Positions 11,359 through 23,204 of a DNA stretch of 64,000 nucleotides are shown here, piece by piece. Below the pieces are notes generated by a model. That model was not told where the DNA came from, ran no database searches, and saw only the letters and a program-made list of their open reading frames with translations. The stretch comes from Euonymus europaeus (lineage: Eukaryota; Streptophyta; Magnoliopsida; Celastrales; Celastraceae): positions 7,703,001-7,767,000 of the forward strand of contig OY756972.1 of NCBI GenBank assembly GCA_963580455.1, read 5' to 3'. The translations under genes were made by a program, and so were the position numbers. Position 1 is the first letter of the stretch; every line of letters begins with the position of its first letter.

Positions 11359-13700
11359 GGTCGGTAGAATTAAAAGGATTATTTGGTGATAAGTCCTTTA
11401 TATGGACTTTATATTCCATTTAGTTTTTTTGAAAAGTTTGTAGCCCAATACATCCACAATTATTTGAAGTTTAGCTCAGTAAGGATAACTTTAAATTTTA
11501 ATCTCAATTAATGACAATTTTACCCTCCCCTCATTTAAACCTATCCTTATTTTTATTAGTACATGATTTCTCTTTATTTAGAAAATAATTATTATAATAA
11601 AATAAATATAAATACAATATCAGAAAGTCGGATGAAAATCATGTCTTTTATCTATATGTTTTAAAGATAAACTAATATTTTCACTTTTTGATGAATCAAA
11701 GTGAAGAGTCGATCAACCAAATTTTTTTCTTTCATGAAAATTAAGTGCATGCACTTACATGCATATGCATTAAAATTTGTGAATCATTATATTATCGAAA
11801 TCAACAATGAAACACTTATGCATCAACAAAATGTTATCCAATACAAATGTCAATATTTTTATTACATTCTTCACTAACAACAAAAGTCAATAACTTATGA
11901 GAATAATATCATAAAAAATTCAATTCATAATTTAAACAAAAGAAAATACCATAACAATTTTTAGCTGTTTTGGTGACTTTTATGAAAATCCTCTGAATTC
12001 TGCGTAAGAAATCCTCTGATTTTTTTTTTTTTTTGCATAATTTCAAAAACTCTTCTGAATTGTTTTGGTGAGTTTTGTAAAATCGTCTGAGTTCTTGACA
12101 AGTTTGAGAAATCTTATGATCATCTAAATTTTTTGGTTGTTTATGTTTCATTTTGATAAATCCTCTAAATTTTTTATAGAAAATTTAGAGGATTTATGAT
12201 AATACGGTATAAAGTTTAGGGTTTTGAGGTTTAAGATATTAAAGTTTAGAGTTTATGGTATAAGTTTTTGGGGTTTAGGAGATCATAATTTATTATTTAG
12301 GATTTTGGGGTTTAAGACCTAAGGTTTAAGGTTTAGGATTTGGGGTTTAGGAATATAAAAGTTAGTAAAATTTTATGATTTTCTTCTTATTTTTGTAAAT
12401 TTTTCTTAATTATTTATAAGATTTTTTGTTCAAAATTAAAACTAGAATTGTTAACATTCAGAGGATTTATGAAAAATTCAGAGGATTTCTAGAAAATTTA
12501 GAGGATTTCTGGTTATAAGGTTTAAAGTTTAAGAGTCTAGGGTTTAAAAAATTAGAGTTTAGTGTTTTAACTTTATGATTTTGGGATTTAAGAGATTAGA
12601 ATTTAGTACTTAGGGTTTAAGATTTAGAGTTTTGGGTTGTCTTTTGTTTGATTTTCAAAAATTCTTATAATTTTTATTATATATTTTATGAAATCCTCAA
12701 CTTTTTTTTTTTGCTTAATTTCAAAAATTATTCTGATTTATTTTGGTAAATTCTGCGAAATCCTCTAAATTTGAGACAAGTTTGTGAAATCCTCTCAATT
12801 TTTTGTTATTTTTTGTTTGATTTTCAAATTTTCTATATTTTTTTGATATATTTTTATGAAATCATCTGAATTTTTTTGCTTAATTTTGAAAACTCTTTTG
12901 ATGAGTTTTAAGAAATCCTTTGAATTCTAGATAAGTTTAAGAAATCTTCTGAATTCATTCAGAGGATTTTGACGAATGAACATTTAAACATATCGATGAT
13001 TGATCTCATTGGAAAGAGTTTTTTGTGCTAATTATGAATATATATTTTTTAAAAATCCAACTTGTATTTTGAGAGATAAAACTGTTTTAAAGTTTTTTAA
13101 AGAAAAAAAAATAGAAAGAATCTGGTGATGTCAACATATGTCATACACATAAGGATTTATTGGAATAAAAGTAGTTCTTTCCAGAATTATTTAAATGATG
13201 TTTTGGAATATTAAAAAATTGAAGGTAATAAATGGAATACATATTTTTATTAAAGGACTTATTGGTGAATCCCCTAATTAAAAAGAAGTATTAAAATTTT
13301 TAATAATCGTCGGTATAATTATAGTAATAAATATTAAAATGATTTATGTCCGTCGGTATTATCCAATTAATAATTATTAAAATTTTAATATCCGTCAATA
13401 AACTCAAAAATAATTTTAAAATTCCATCGGTAAAAAATTATTTTTGTGGAAAAAAACAGTATGTAAATGTTGCAACAAAACTTGTAAGTTAAAAAAACAT
13501 CACAAAAAGTGAACTTCAAAATTGTTGGATATATCAAATAGTTCATCCATAATAACGAATCAAATATAATACAGGTAGTGTTTGGTAAACATATTGCATG
13601 CAGCATATAATTTCGCTTATATGGTGGTAGAGTATATGCTGTTTGAAAAGCTAACATATATATTGTTTGAAATGTCAATATCATAATAATATAAGTGCAA
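11359..13700. other. CACTA interior, non-coding, AT-rich with degenerate internal repeats
   Basis: Continuation of the CACTA after the gypsy insertion. No gene is seen. 11950-13000 holds many copies of the motif AAATCCTCTGAATTT in both orientations, plus TTTAGGG-like telomere-motif runs (12205-12360 and 12515-12640). CGTCGGTA motifs at 13295-13435 match the CACTA subterminal repeats. Confidence 0.6.
12156..12197. repeat. Perfect 18-bp hairpin
   Basis: Arms ATAAATCCTCTAAATTTT (12156-12173) and its exact reverse complement (12180-12197) are separated by a 6-base loop. It sits among looser copies of the same motif. Confidence 0.9.
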
Positions 13701-13724
13701 ACATATCATTAAATATTGTCTATC

Positions 13725-15024
13725 AGCTCCCTCCTGTAGGGCTCTTGACATTTGGTGGTGGGGGATGGGGAGAGGGACGATGAGGGGTTTGGAAATACGT
13801 CTGCATCTGTCGATGCATCTCCTGCATCTACTGGCTCATCTCCTCCATTTACTGGTGCATCTCCTCCATCTGCTGCTGCATATGCTCATCCTGCCTCTCA
13901 GATGTAGGAAATTGTAAAGAAGACCCACTCGAAGATGGATAGAAGGTAGATGCCTGCGACCCAATGCCATACAACATTCTTTTCTTCTCTCCGTCGACTG
14001 CCTGATAATAAAGATCTCTCTCATTGATCGGCTGAGAGGAAGAGGATCCTGTCTCGAGCTAAGATAGAGGCTGTTGGGTGGCCTCAACAGTCCCCTGTTA
14101 ATATATATATAAACATTTTTGAGTTTCAATAATTTTTTAAAATTCTGACAGTGTCTCCCCTATTTTTTGAATAAAAATCCAACCAAAAAACAGTTGAAAA
14201 AGCACTTCAAATATATATATGCACATCAGTCCAAAATTCATTCTCCAATCCATATATCCAGACATTAAGTATCCAACAGATGCATTCTGTATCCAAAAAA
14301 ATGGACTCTATTTCAGGCAATAGAAACTTATATGGACTCGTCGAGCTCTATCATCGACAAAAGTCTGTCGGTCATGACCCCTAGTGTGCGTATACTCAAA
14401 CAGCTCATACGGGGTGACCTCTCGACCTAGCTCATCCCTCTAGAAAATAATCAACCCATGTGAAATATTTCTAACACATAAAATAGAGTATTAGTAAGAC
14501 CAATATTAATTATATTAAGGAGTTTTTACATAAATTAAGTGAATATCAAAAATAAGAATTAATAAAAGAAGTTCAATTACCTTAAACTCATTCTTGTAGA
14601 ACTTTTTCACCTCTGCAGATATCTTCTTCTGAGATGACTCATTCTCGCATATTCGCTCCTCAAAAATCTTTCGAATCCTCCTAGAATGTAGCTCCAAAGG
14701 AAATAACGAGAAAATAAAACTTCATACAATTAAACATGTTATTGACAAATCAATATGTTTCAATTAGCATAAATTAACCATTACTTACCCCTCATTCTAA
14801 ATGGTAATATGGCATCGACCCTCCACACCTTGTGTCGATGAAGAACCCGCTCTAGTAGCATCGATGGGAGTACCCATCGCTGGAGTACCACTAACATCAA
14901 TAGGAGTACTCGGAACTGGAGTACTAGTACCATCGATGGGGGGTACTCATCGGCGGCTGCTGCGATGACGGGGTCGGAGGTGATGATGGGGTAGTGGAAC
15001 CGCCACGACCTCTACCTCTAGTCA
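13725..15024 (-). pseudogene. CACTA second gene, Ptta/En/Spm-type transposase-associated protein
   Basis: Fragmented gene downstream of TNP2 on the same strand. From an ATG at about 15024 it starts MTRGRGRGGSTTPSSPP, then passes a Pro/Thr/Ser-rich stretch. A middle exon (14515-14697) is rich in charged residues. The segment ELGREVTPYELFEYTHTRG at about 14340-14430 is the conserved block of plant En/Spm-associated proteins. It ends in Gln/Met repeats (QQQMEEMHQ, MQEMHRQMQ) and a Pro-rich tail near 13725. Stops and frame changes, and AT-rich stretches between blocks, suggest introns plus decay. The role in the family is DNA binding and support of transposition. Confidence 0.65.
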
Positions 15025-15202
15025 TCTATAAAACTAACAAACATTTCATATATTGTTTAATATACTGGAAGAAATCATTTAATGATATGAAAAAACTAAC
15101 GTCTATTGCTATACTATATGTAAATTAACAAAAACTCTCAACTAAACGTATTACATAAATAAAGAGAAAGTCTCAAATAAACACATTACAAAATAAATAT
15201 TG

Positions 15203-18200
15203 TTAATTATCCTCTGAAACATAGTCTTCAAATTCGGACTCCATTTCATCTTCAACTTCTTCACCCCATCCTAAATTTAGTTCGTCCCCTTTTTCATTGT
15301 CCTCCTGATCCACAACATCATCTAGCTCTATTAAAGGTCCACTTGGATCATTTAGTGGACTGGAAAGGACATACACACTCACAAAAATTGGTTGCACTTC
15401 AGACTCCTCTTCTTGGAATGCTTCTGATGTCGTGATATTGAAATTTTCTATTGATTTTGGCATATCAACAATCGGTCTAGCCTTTATTCTACAAACTGCC
15501 AACCAATCACCCCCGTCATGCCTTAAACTCGGATATGATGCATAATACACTTGTTGGGCTTGCATAGCTAGAATGAAAGGTTCATATTTGTTGAAAAGAC
15601 GTCTTTGATTAACCTCCACATGATTATACTGATGATGAACATTTATACCAACATTTGGCGTTGGGTCAAATCATTCACAATTGAACAATACCATTCTTTT
15701 GATTGGTAGCCTAGGATACTCCACAATTAGGATTTCATCTAGCATACCGTAGTAGTCACTAGATGACTCACTGTAATTCGTCCCCTTAATGCAAACACCA
15801 CTATTCATTGTTGCTTTTTGTGACCCATGGTTTCTTGTATGGAATTTGAAGCCGTTAACAAAGTACACTGGCACGGACTTGACATTCCTTAAAGGCCACT
15901 GAGATAGATCATTGATGAATTGGTTTGAAATCTCATTCAAGGGATCATTTGCCTAGAGCATAAGTGAAAAAAATGCAAAAAAAATGTTAGACATATAATT
16001 GAAAAAAAAATGTTTGGAGTTTTATTCTCTGAAGAACCTACATATTGCCTAAACTAAAATGCAAATTCATTCTCCAACCTCGTATCTACTAAAGCCTCGC
16101 TCACAACACCCATACTTCGTACATATTCACAAAATATCCTGCGAAATATGAACATGCACATTTATAATAGTATTAAACATCCACAGTTTCATTGAAAATT
16201 ATTTAAATTATGGCAAAAACATTAACCTGATATATTGTTCAACTTCTTAGCAATTAAGAAGTATGTACGTTTAAGCTGCCAATAACTCTCGTTCATTAAG
16301 TGGTCTAATTTGTGACTTCCCATAAGGTCTACCACGATGGGTAAATATAGCCAAATTTCCTTCCATAGTAAGTCCTTGACCACCATCATCATTCCAAGGC
16401 ACTTTTTTGTGCCTCCTGTGTACGTTAGGCTCAAAGTAATATGAACAAAAAATTGAATGATTCTTCAACAAGATATGTATTGCATATGGATCCTTCAACC
16501 TTAGCTTTGTTTTTCACATTCTTCTTCAAGTGCCGAAGGAACCGTTCGAACAAAATCATCCAACGGTACTGCACTGGACCTGCTATTCTTGCCTTATATG
16601 GCAAATGGATCGGTAGGTGCTCATTCGAGTCAAAGAATGCTAGAGGAAATATGCGTTCTAACTTGCACAAAATGACAGGAATTTGTATCTCCAATCTTCT
16701 CATCTCTTCCACCCTGAGTGTTGAACATGTTAACTCCTTAAAAAATAAGCCCAACTCAGTCAATACGTGCCACACGTTAGCCGAGACTAATTTTTGAAAT
16801 GCTATAAGAATCAAACATTGCATGAACACATGACAGTCATGATTTTTCATCCCAAACATCTTATATTTTTTCATGTCTACACATCGACCCATGTTCGACA
16901 CATACCCATCTTGAAACTTTAGAGTTCTTACCCATTCATAAACTGCTTGTTTACCAGCCTTATCTGGCATATAACAAGCCTTTGGATATTTCCCAATAGA
17001 GAAATTCATTTCTAACTCTTTTCGGCGGCAAATGACTTTCATATCGTCTTGTGCCTTTGCATTATCTTTTGTTTTCCCCTCGATATTCTTACGGTGTTAA
17101 ATACATTTTCAAATGCATTCTTCTCAATGTGCATCACATCGAGATTATGTCGAATGAGGTTCGTTCTCCAATATGGTAAATCCCAAAAGATATTGTGCTT
17201 CTTCTAACCACAACCAAACATTTTGCACATCTGTTGATTACATGTTTCCCCACCCTCCTCAGTCACTTTCTCCATCAAAAAAGCAATTATATGCCGAAAT
17301 ATATCTTCATTTGATAGTACGGGTGGAGCCATTTCTGTGACAAGTGTGTTCTTCCTAAACCAATTCTTGTTCCTTCTATATAGGTGGTCGTAAGGAAGAA
17401 ACTTGCAATGGTTGTCTAACCACGATGTCTTACCCTCTTGGTGAAGTGTAAACGGCCCATAATCTTCCCCACTATAGACCAAGCAGATAACATTGAGTAT
17501 TGCAAAAAGTCACTTATAGTCCACATTAGAGCAACTCGCAGTTGGAAGTTCTACTTCATACATACATCCCACGCCTCAACACCATACTCCCACAACATGC
17601 ACAATTCATGAACCTAAGGTAGGAGGAATACATCTATTTTATGTTTTGGGTACTTTGGTTCAGACACAATCACTGTCAGAAACGTGAATTCCTCTTTCAT
17701 TCACATCTAAGGAAGCAAATTGTAAATAGTGACTATTACCGGCCATGATGAATACTGTTGCCACGACTGACCAAAAGGTTGAAAGCCATTTGTGCACATA
17801 CTGAGCCTTACATTACGTGTCTCTGTCACAAAATGTGGATAAACTCAATTGAATTGTTTCCATGCTTTCGAATCTAAAGGATGACGCATTACTCCATCTT
17901 CTTGGTAATGCTCATCATGCCATCTCATGTATTTTGTTGTAGCAGATGAATCATGCAGTCTTTGCAGTCTAGGTGCTAAAGGAAAATAATTCATTTTTTG
18001 ATTTGGCACTGCCTCTCTCTGCCTTGAATTACCTTTTCTTCTGCTCTTATACCGACGGTACTGACAGAGTTTACAAATGCTCAATTCACTGTCAATGCCC
18101 TAATATATCATACACCCATTCAAGCAACAATGAATCTTCTCCATTGAAGGTCCCAATCCTTTAACAAACTTTTTCATGCCATAGAAGTTATCTGAAAGTT

Positions 18201-18345
18201 TGTTATCCACCGGTAATGCCTCCTTGAATAATTCGGTTATTGCGTCATGGCAATTCTCCGACAAATGTTGTTCGGACTTAATGCTTAGCAATCGGGCAAT
18301 GGCCAATAACTGGGACATTGTTTCACACTCAGACCATAATTCTTG
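15203..18345 (-). pseudogene. CACTA transposase, TNP2 family
   Basis: Transposase that cuts and joins CACTA ends. On the - strand the blocks follow the family order: MSQLLAIARLLSIKSEQHLS with FVKGLGPSMEKIHCCLNGC (18318-18100); MNYFPLAPRLQRLHDSSATT and MRWHDEHYQEDGVMRHPLDS (18084-17845); GKTSWLDNHCKFLPYDHLYR (17482-17204); MKVICRRKELEMNFSIGKYP to ARIAGPVQYRW, a DUF4218-like region (17042-16431); then DUF4216-like WPLRNVKSVPVYFVNGFKFH (15940-15671); and FILAMQAQQVYYASYPSLR with an acidic tail (15619-15203). Several stops and frameshifts break it, and some gaps may be introns. The 5' end is separated from its upstream region by the hAT insertion at 18350. Confidence 0.85.
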
Positions 18346-18561
18346 TTCTAAGGCCTACCAGTGTTTTCAAAGGCGTTCGGGGCACACGCCCTTAGGCAAG
18401 GCGGGGATCGGAAGTACTTAGGCTTCCGCCCCGTCAAGTGTCGCAGAGGCGTCCTCCTCTTGGTGCAGATGTGGAAGCCTCTGTACGCCTTTCGCCTTTG
18501 TTATGGAGGTGAAAGGCTTAGAGGAAGAAGGCGGTTTATTTTTTTAAAAAAAAAATACAAA

Positions 18562-18585
18562 ACCCAAAACGACGTCGTTTTGGGT
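18562..18585. promoter_or_regulatory. 24-bp perfect palindrome with GACGTC core
   Basis: Half-site ACCCAAAACGAC followed directly by its reverse complement. The core ACGACGTCGT contains GACGTC, a bZIP-type site. It lies about 650 bp upstream of the hAT transposase start, so it may be part of that promoter; function is inferred. Confidence 0.55.
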
Positions 18586-19222
18586 AAACAACCTTCTCAA
18601 AAAAACCCTTCGTTCCTCAATTCTTCTTGTTCATCCTGTCATCCTGTATACACATTCCAGCCGTCTCTCTGTCTAAGCGTGAACCTCCAGCAGCAAGCAA
18701 TGCCTGCAAGGGAAGTTCAGATTTTCCAGGTTATCCAGCGGCAAAAACAAGCAGCAAGGTATGTTATGTTTGATTTTAGATTGCCATATAATTACTGAAT
18801 TGAAAATATAAAATTACTCCAAAAATTTTGATTTTTTGAATTTATATTAATGTTGTTCTCAGCAATTACATTTCCATCTAAAAACTTGGTTAAAGCTCTT
18901 GAAAGCTGGACAAAAAAAATTGCACGGATGCACCATTAGTTCATGACAGTAAAGTGGTAAAATAAACTTCAAATAATGAAATAATTCTCTAAAATATGAG
19001 ATAATTTAAGAGGCATCCAAATGGATCCCATTTACTGATGTTATAGAATAGAACTACCATGCCACTGTACTCTAGCATGAGAAGCCATTCAGAATTTCAG
19101 ATACTTAAAAATAGAAACAGTAAACAATTAAACACTGATGTTGTTTGTTTAGTTTAATTTGTTTTTACCCTTTATTGCATTGAACTTATGTTGTTTGGTT
19201 TATATTTTATAGTTGGCTGAAT

Positions 19223-21856
19223 ATGGTGAAAGTTAGTGCAGGAAGTAGAAGAGATCCTGCTTGGAAATATACGGAAGAGGTAGAAGCTGGAAATGGGGAG
19301 AAGAAAGGATATGTGTATGTGAAATGCAATTTTTGCAACAAACCTCTTAAAGGAGGGGTTAAAAGGGCAAAAGATCACCTTGCATGCATACATAAAAATG
19401 TAGCTCCGTGTCAGAAGGTTCCTGAAGATGTTAAGTAGGAGATGAAACAATATTTAGAAAAAGAAACCGCATTAAGGCATACGGCACAAGAAAGGTTTGA
19501 GGAGAGAGTTTTGGTCAGTTCTTATTTTGAAGGCATGGATTCTAATCATATTAGCACTAGTGTTACTGGACCTAATGGTGGTGCACGTGTGTCATCTCGA
19601 GGTGTTTGGGGGCCTATGGATAGGTAATTTGCTAATGAAATTTATTTAATGCTTTTGACATCATTATGCTTTATGCTTATGAACTTTATTTGATACTTTT
19701 GCCATTATTTGGATAGGTACATTGCCAATGTTGATGGTGATCATGAGAATGTTGATAGGGCAAAAACCACCATGACTACAACAAATGCAAAAGAAGCTCG
19801 GAGTCGTGTTTGTTTGGACATCAGGAGGTTCTTCTTTGAAAATGCGATTCCTTTCAATGTGGAAAAAAGTCCATCATTTATTAACATGTGTCGATCGATT
19901 GGTTCATATGGACGAGGCCTTAAACCTCCTACCATGCATGAGTTTAGAACGTGGATTTTGAAGGAGAAGTTGAACACTTCAGAGAAAATAGTTGATGATA
20001 TTAAGAAGACATGGACACACACGGGAGTTTCAATACTATCTGATGGTTGGACAGACATATCGGGAAGGACTTTAATCAATTTTCTTGTGAATAATCCTAA
20101 TGGGACAGTATTCTTGAGATCTGTTGATGCAAGTAACTACAAAGCAAGTAACTACAAAGCAATAAGGAATAAGTTGATGGAGAAAAGAAAACACATTTAT
20201 TGGACTCCATGTGCGGCACATTATTTCGATTTGATGCTGGAAAAGATTGGAGAGTTGACGCAGCATAAGAGAGCTTTATTGAAGGCAAAAAAGTAAGCAA
20301 TTTCATCTATAATCATGCTTGGGTTTTGGCTTTGATGAGGAAATTTACAAAAAGGGAAATCATCTGACCAGTTGTGACTAGATTTGCAACAACTGTCCTG
20401 ACTTGAGATGCATGATAAAGCTTAGACAACCTCTTGAAGCAATGTTCACTTCACAACAATGGGCGAGTTGTAGATGGGCAAACACAACTGATGGCAAAGT
20501 GGTTAGAAAATAGTTCTTAAAGATAATACTTTTTGTCCTAGTGTGAGTTATGCACTGAAAACAACAGAGCCATTGGTGGGAGTGTTGAGACTTGTTGATT
20601 CTGAGAAGAAACCTGCTATGTGCTATATTTTTAATGCTATGGATAAAGCAAAGGAATAAATAGCCAAAAACTTGGGTGGAGAGCTAGCAGATTACAAGGA
20701 GATTTGGGATATTATTGATGAAAAATGGGAGTACCAATTACATCGTCATTTGCATGCTGCTGCTTATTTCTTGAATCCCGAGTTTCAATTTCAAGAGAAC
20801 TTCCTTTTTGATGCAGAAGTGAAGACAGGGTTGTACAGTTCAATGAAGAAGCTCATTCCTAATTCAAGTGATTGCCTCGCAACTGACCTACAAATTGATG
20901 CTTTTCGAAAGCAACAAGGACTTTTTGCATATGAAAATGCTAAGAGATCAGTGGGAAAGCATTCTCCAGGTAATAATATGTCTTTAAAAGTTTCCAAATT
21001 AATTGAATTTAAATTAAGTACTAAAATTTATATGCTAAATTTTGTTTTTCTTTTTGTAGTTGATTGGTAGATCAACTTTGGAGATGAAGTACCATAATTG
21101 CAAAGGTTTGCAATTAAATTATTAGGTCTCACTTGTTTTTCATCCGTATGTGAACGAAATTGGAGTGCATACAATCAATTGCACACAAAGAAGAGGAACC
21201 GATTAACCACGAAGAAGATGAATGACTTGGTCTATATTTTGTATAACAAAAAATTGAAAGATCGACACTTAAAGCTTCAAGTTAATGAAGATCCATTGGT
21301 TCTTGATGACATACCTTTGGATGATGAGTGGGTTGCTAATCCTTCTAATCCAAATGATGTTGGAGATGCTATTGGAACTTCTACATTGAATCAAGGAGAG
21401 GATAATGTTATTGGTGATTATCAAGTAGTGGAAGGAGCAAGTGGTGGAGATGGAGTGAGTGGTGGAGCGAGTGGTGGAGCAAGTGGAGGTGGATCTAGTA
21501 ATGATAGAGGCGGTAGAAGAGGTGGAGCAAGTCGAGACGGTGGTGGGACAAGCAAAAGGAAAAAAGAAAAATCCAACTCAAATGGATGCAAGAACCAAGA
21601 AGAGTAAAGGTTAGTGTAAAAAATATAGTTTATATTTATGTTACTACTTACTAATTTTAATGTATCAATGCTTATTGATTTATGGAAGGATAAAGGAAAA
21701 GAGCTACTCATCCAAGAGGAGGAAGAAGATGAATTTCAAGATGCTAGTAGTGAGGATTTAGATGAGTTGGATGGGCTACAAATTCAATTTATGGATGACT
21801 CCTTGGATGATCAAACTAGTGATGGGGAGGATTCCATGGATGAGGATGACTTTTGA
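19223..21856 (+). pseudogene. hAT transposase (BED finger, DUF659, dimerisation region)
   Basis: Domain order is: BED-type zinc finger VYVKCNFCNKPLKGGVKRAK then DHLACIHKNV (19313-19400); linker; DUF659-like region with YGRGLKPPTMHEFRTWIL and SDGWTDISGRTLINFLVNN (19709-20130); LMEKRKHIYWTPCAAHYFDL (20175-20235); KKPAMCYIFNAMDKAKE and WEYQLHRHLHAAAYFLNPEF (20610-20790); hAT C-terminal dimerisation block QRFAIKLLGLTCFSSVCERN (about 21100); then a Gly/Ser-rich tail and an acidic last exon (21680-21856). Likely introns lie near 19627-19708 and 20970-21060. Damage includes a stop at 19436, stops near 20293 and 20657, and an internal deletion near 20140 marked by a duplicated 15-bp filler. The expected product binds the terminal repeats and excises the element. 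Confidence 0.87.
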
Positions 21857-21949
21857 ACTCTTTGGTTTATTTGTGTGTGGTTTGATTTATTTTTTCTTTG
21901 ATTTGTATTAAACTTCTAAACTATGAACTCTTTGCTTTGGTGCCTTTTG

Positions 21950-22125
21950 AACTCTTTTTGCTTTGGTGCCTTTTGACATTATTTGATGATGGATCATGGA
22001 TGAATTGATGATAAGACTTGTTGATTATTGTTAGTTTGTTACTTGAAACTCTTTTTGCTTTGGTGCCTTTTGACATTATTTGATGATGGATCATGGATGA
22101 ATGGATAATGAGACTTGTTGATTTG
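21950..22125. repeat. 97-bp tandem duplication near the hAT right end
   Basis: A unit starting AACTCTTTTTGCTTTGGTGC occurs at 21950-22046 and again from 22047, the second copy slightly truncated and diverged. A shorter partial copy precedes it at about 21924. Confidence 0.85.
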
Positions 22126-22255
22126 TCTTGAATTTTTGACATTATTACTTATTTATTTGTCTTGAATTTTTTATTCAATTCAAAGTTTACGCCTCTCCTC
22201 AAAGAAGGTGAGCGCCTCAATTCCCAAACCCGCCTTTTAAAACATTGAGGCCTAA

Positions 22256-23204
22256 AATCGAATGAAATTCTGAAACCCAAAAGGAGATCCCAAATTAGCT
22301 AGAAAATAGAACAGTATCTACACTTATTGAAACGAATTGGTTCAAGAATTTCAAATTGCGACACAGAAAATGGAGATCAAAGATTGTTTAAACATAAAAG
22401 CTTGTGATATGAAGATGCTAAGAAACTATATTTCCCAATTTTGTTTAGTACTGGAGATTTTGTAAATACAATGTTCATCCAACTATGTTAAAATGATAGA
22501 AGTTTTGGGCTCATCACATCTAGGTTTGCACTGCAGCATCAAAAGTGTGTCTCAAGTGATCTATTAGGCATCTTAATTCAATATTTGTTAAATGATTCAT
22601 ATATCAGTTGAGGCTATATAAAGAAAATCTAGAATATCACACTATTATCATTCTTGGTTGAACTGATTCTCATAATAATATATAAAATAACAAGGAGAAC
22701 TTCAAATAAAAAATACATACATCACTAACAAAATGTTGAAGTAATTTGCATGTTGCCACAAGGACTAAGACATCTCCAGCGTTTTGGGCATTAAAGAAAA
22801 ATAATAGCTGCCGAAGAAACTCTGAATCTAGACCAAAACAATGCCTAAAGGCACAAAAAAATAGATCGGTCTTAATAGATCATAGCACGGTAGCACCAAC
22901 AAAATTATCAAAAACCAACTTTAATTTTAACAGATGCACTATTTTGCTTTCGCACCCAAAGTCAATGGTACCACTCTAACCTAGTTTGCTCCAAATTTTT
23001 TTGCCTATCCCTCTCTTTCGTGCTCCGACCCCCTAAATCAAAACGCTTTCGAGTCAACGGATCCCCAAAGTTGAAGAAAGAAGACCTATGTATTGAAGAC
23101 TCAATGAGCCGTTGGAAGAAGAAGCTATCAGAGTAAGGTCTGTCTATGGGAGTGAGGTCTGTTTGTGTGCGGGAGTGAGGTCTTAGGGTTTTTTTGCCTA
23201 AAAC
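22256..23204. other. CACTA region upstream of TNP2, non-coding
   Basis: 5' side of the - strand CACTA genes, cut off from TNP2 by the hAT. On the - strand a pyrimidine-rich tract ending TTTGGGTTTCAG lies just before the hAT junction and looks like a 3' splice site leading into the TNP2 first coding exon. No protein-coding gene can be supported here; the promoter must lie in this stretch. Confidence 0.5.

Larger units (their letters stand above)
18359..22247 (+). mobile_element. hAT-superfamily DNA transposon nested in the CACTA
   Basis: 3889 bp. The left end is CAGTGTTTTCAAAGGCG (18359-18375). The right end, inverted, is CAATGTTTTAAAAGGCG (22231-22247); 14 of 17 bases match. The flanking 8-bp duplication is AGGCCTAC (18351-18358) and AGGCCTAA (22248-22255), with one mismatch. 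It contains a BED finger, a DUF659-like catalytic region and a hAT dimerisation region in + orientation. Short AGGCG/GCCTC motifs crowd both subterminal regions, as expected for hAT transposase binding. The transposase is broken, so the copy is non-autonomous. Confidence 0.92.

Noticed and set aside
13385..13684. Hydrophobic 99-residue - strand frame as a membrane protein
   Set aside because: AT-rich sequence naturally yields Phe/Ile/Leu/Tyr-rich frames; no homology or context supports it.
21421..21711. Pro/Ser-rich open frame on the - strand
   Set aside because: Exact shadow of the Gly/Ser-rich tail of the hAT transposase.
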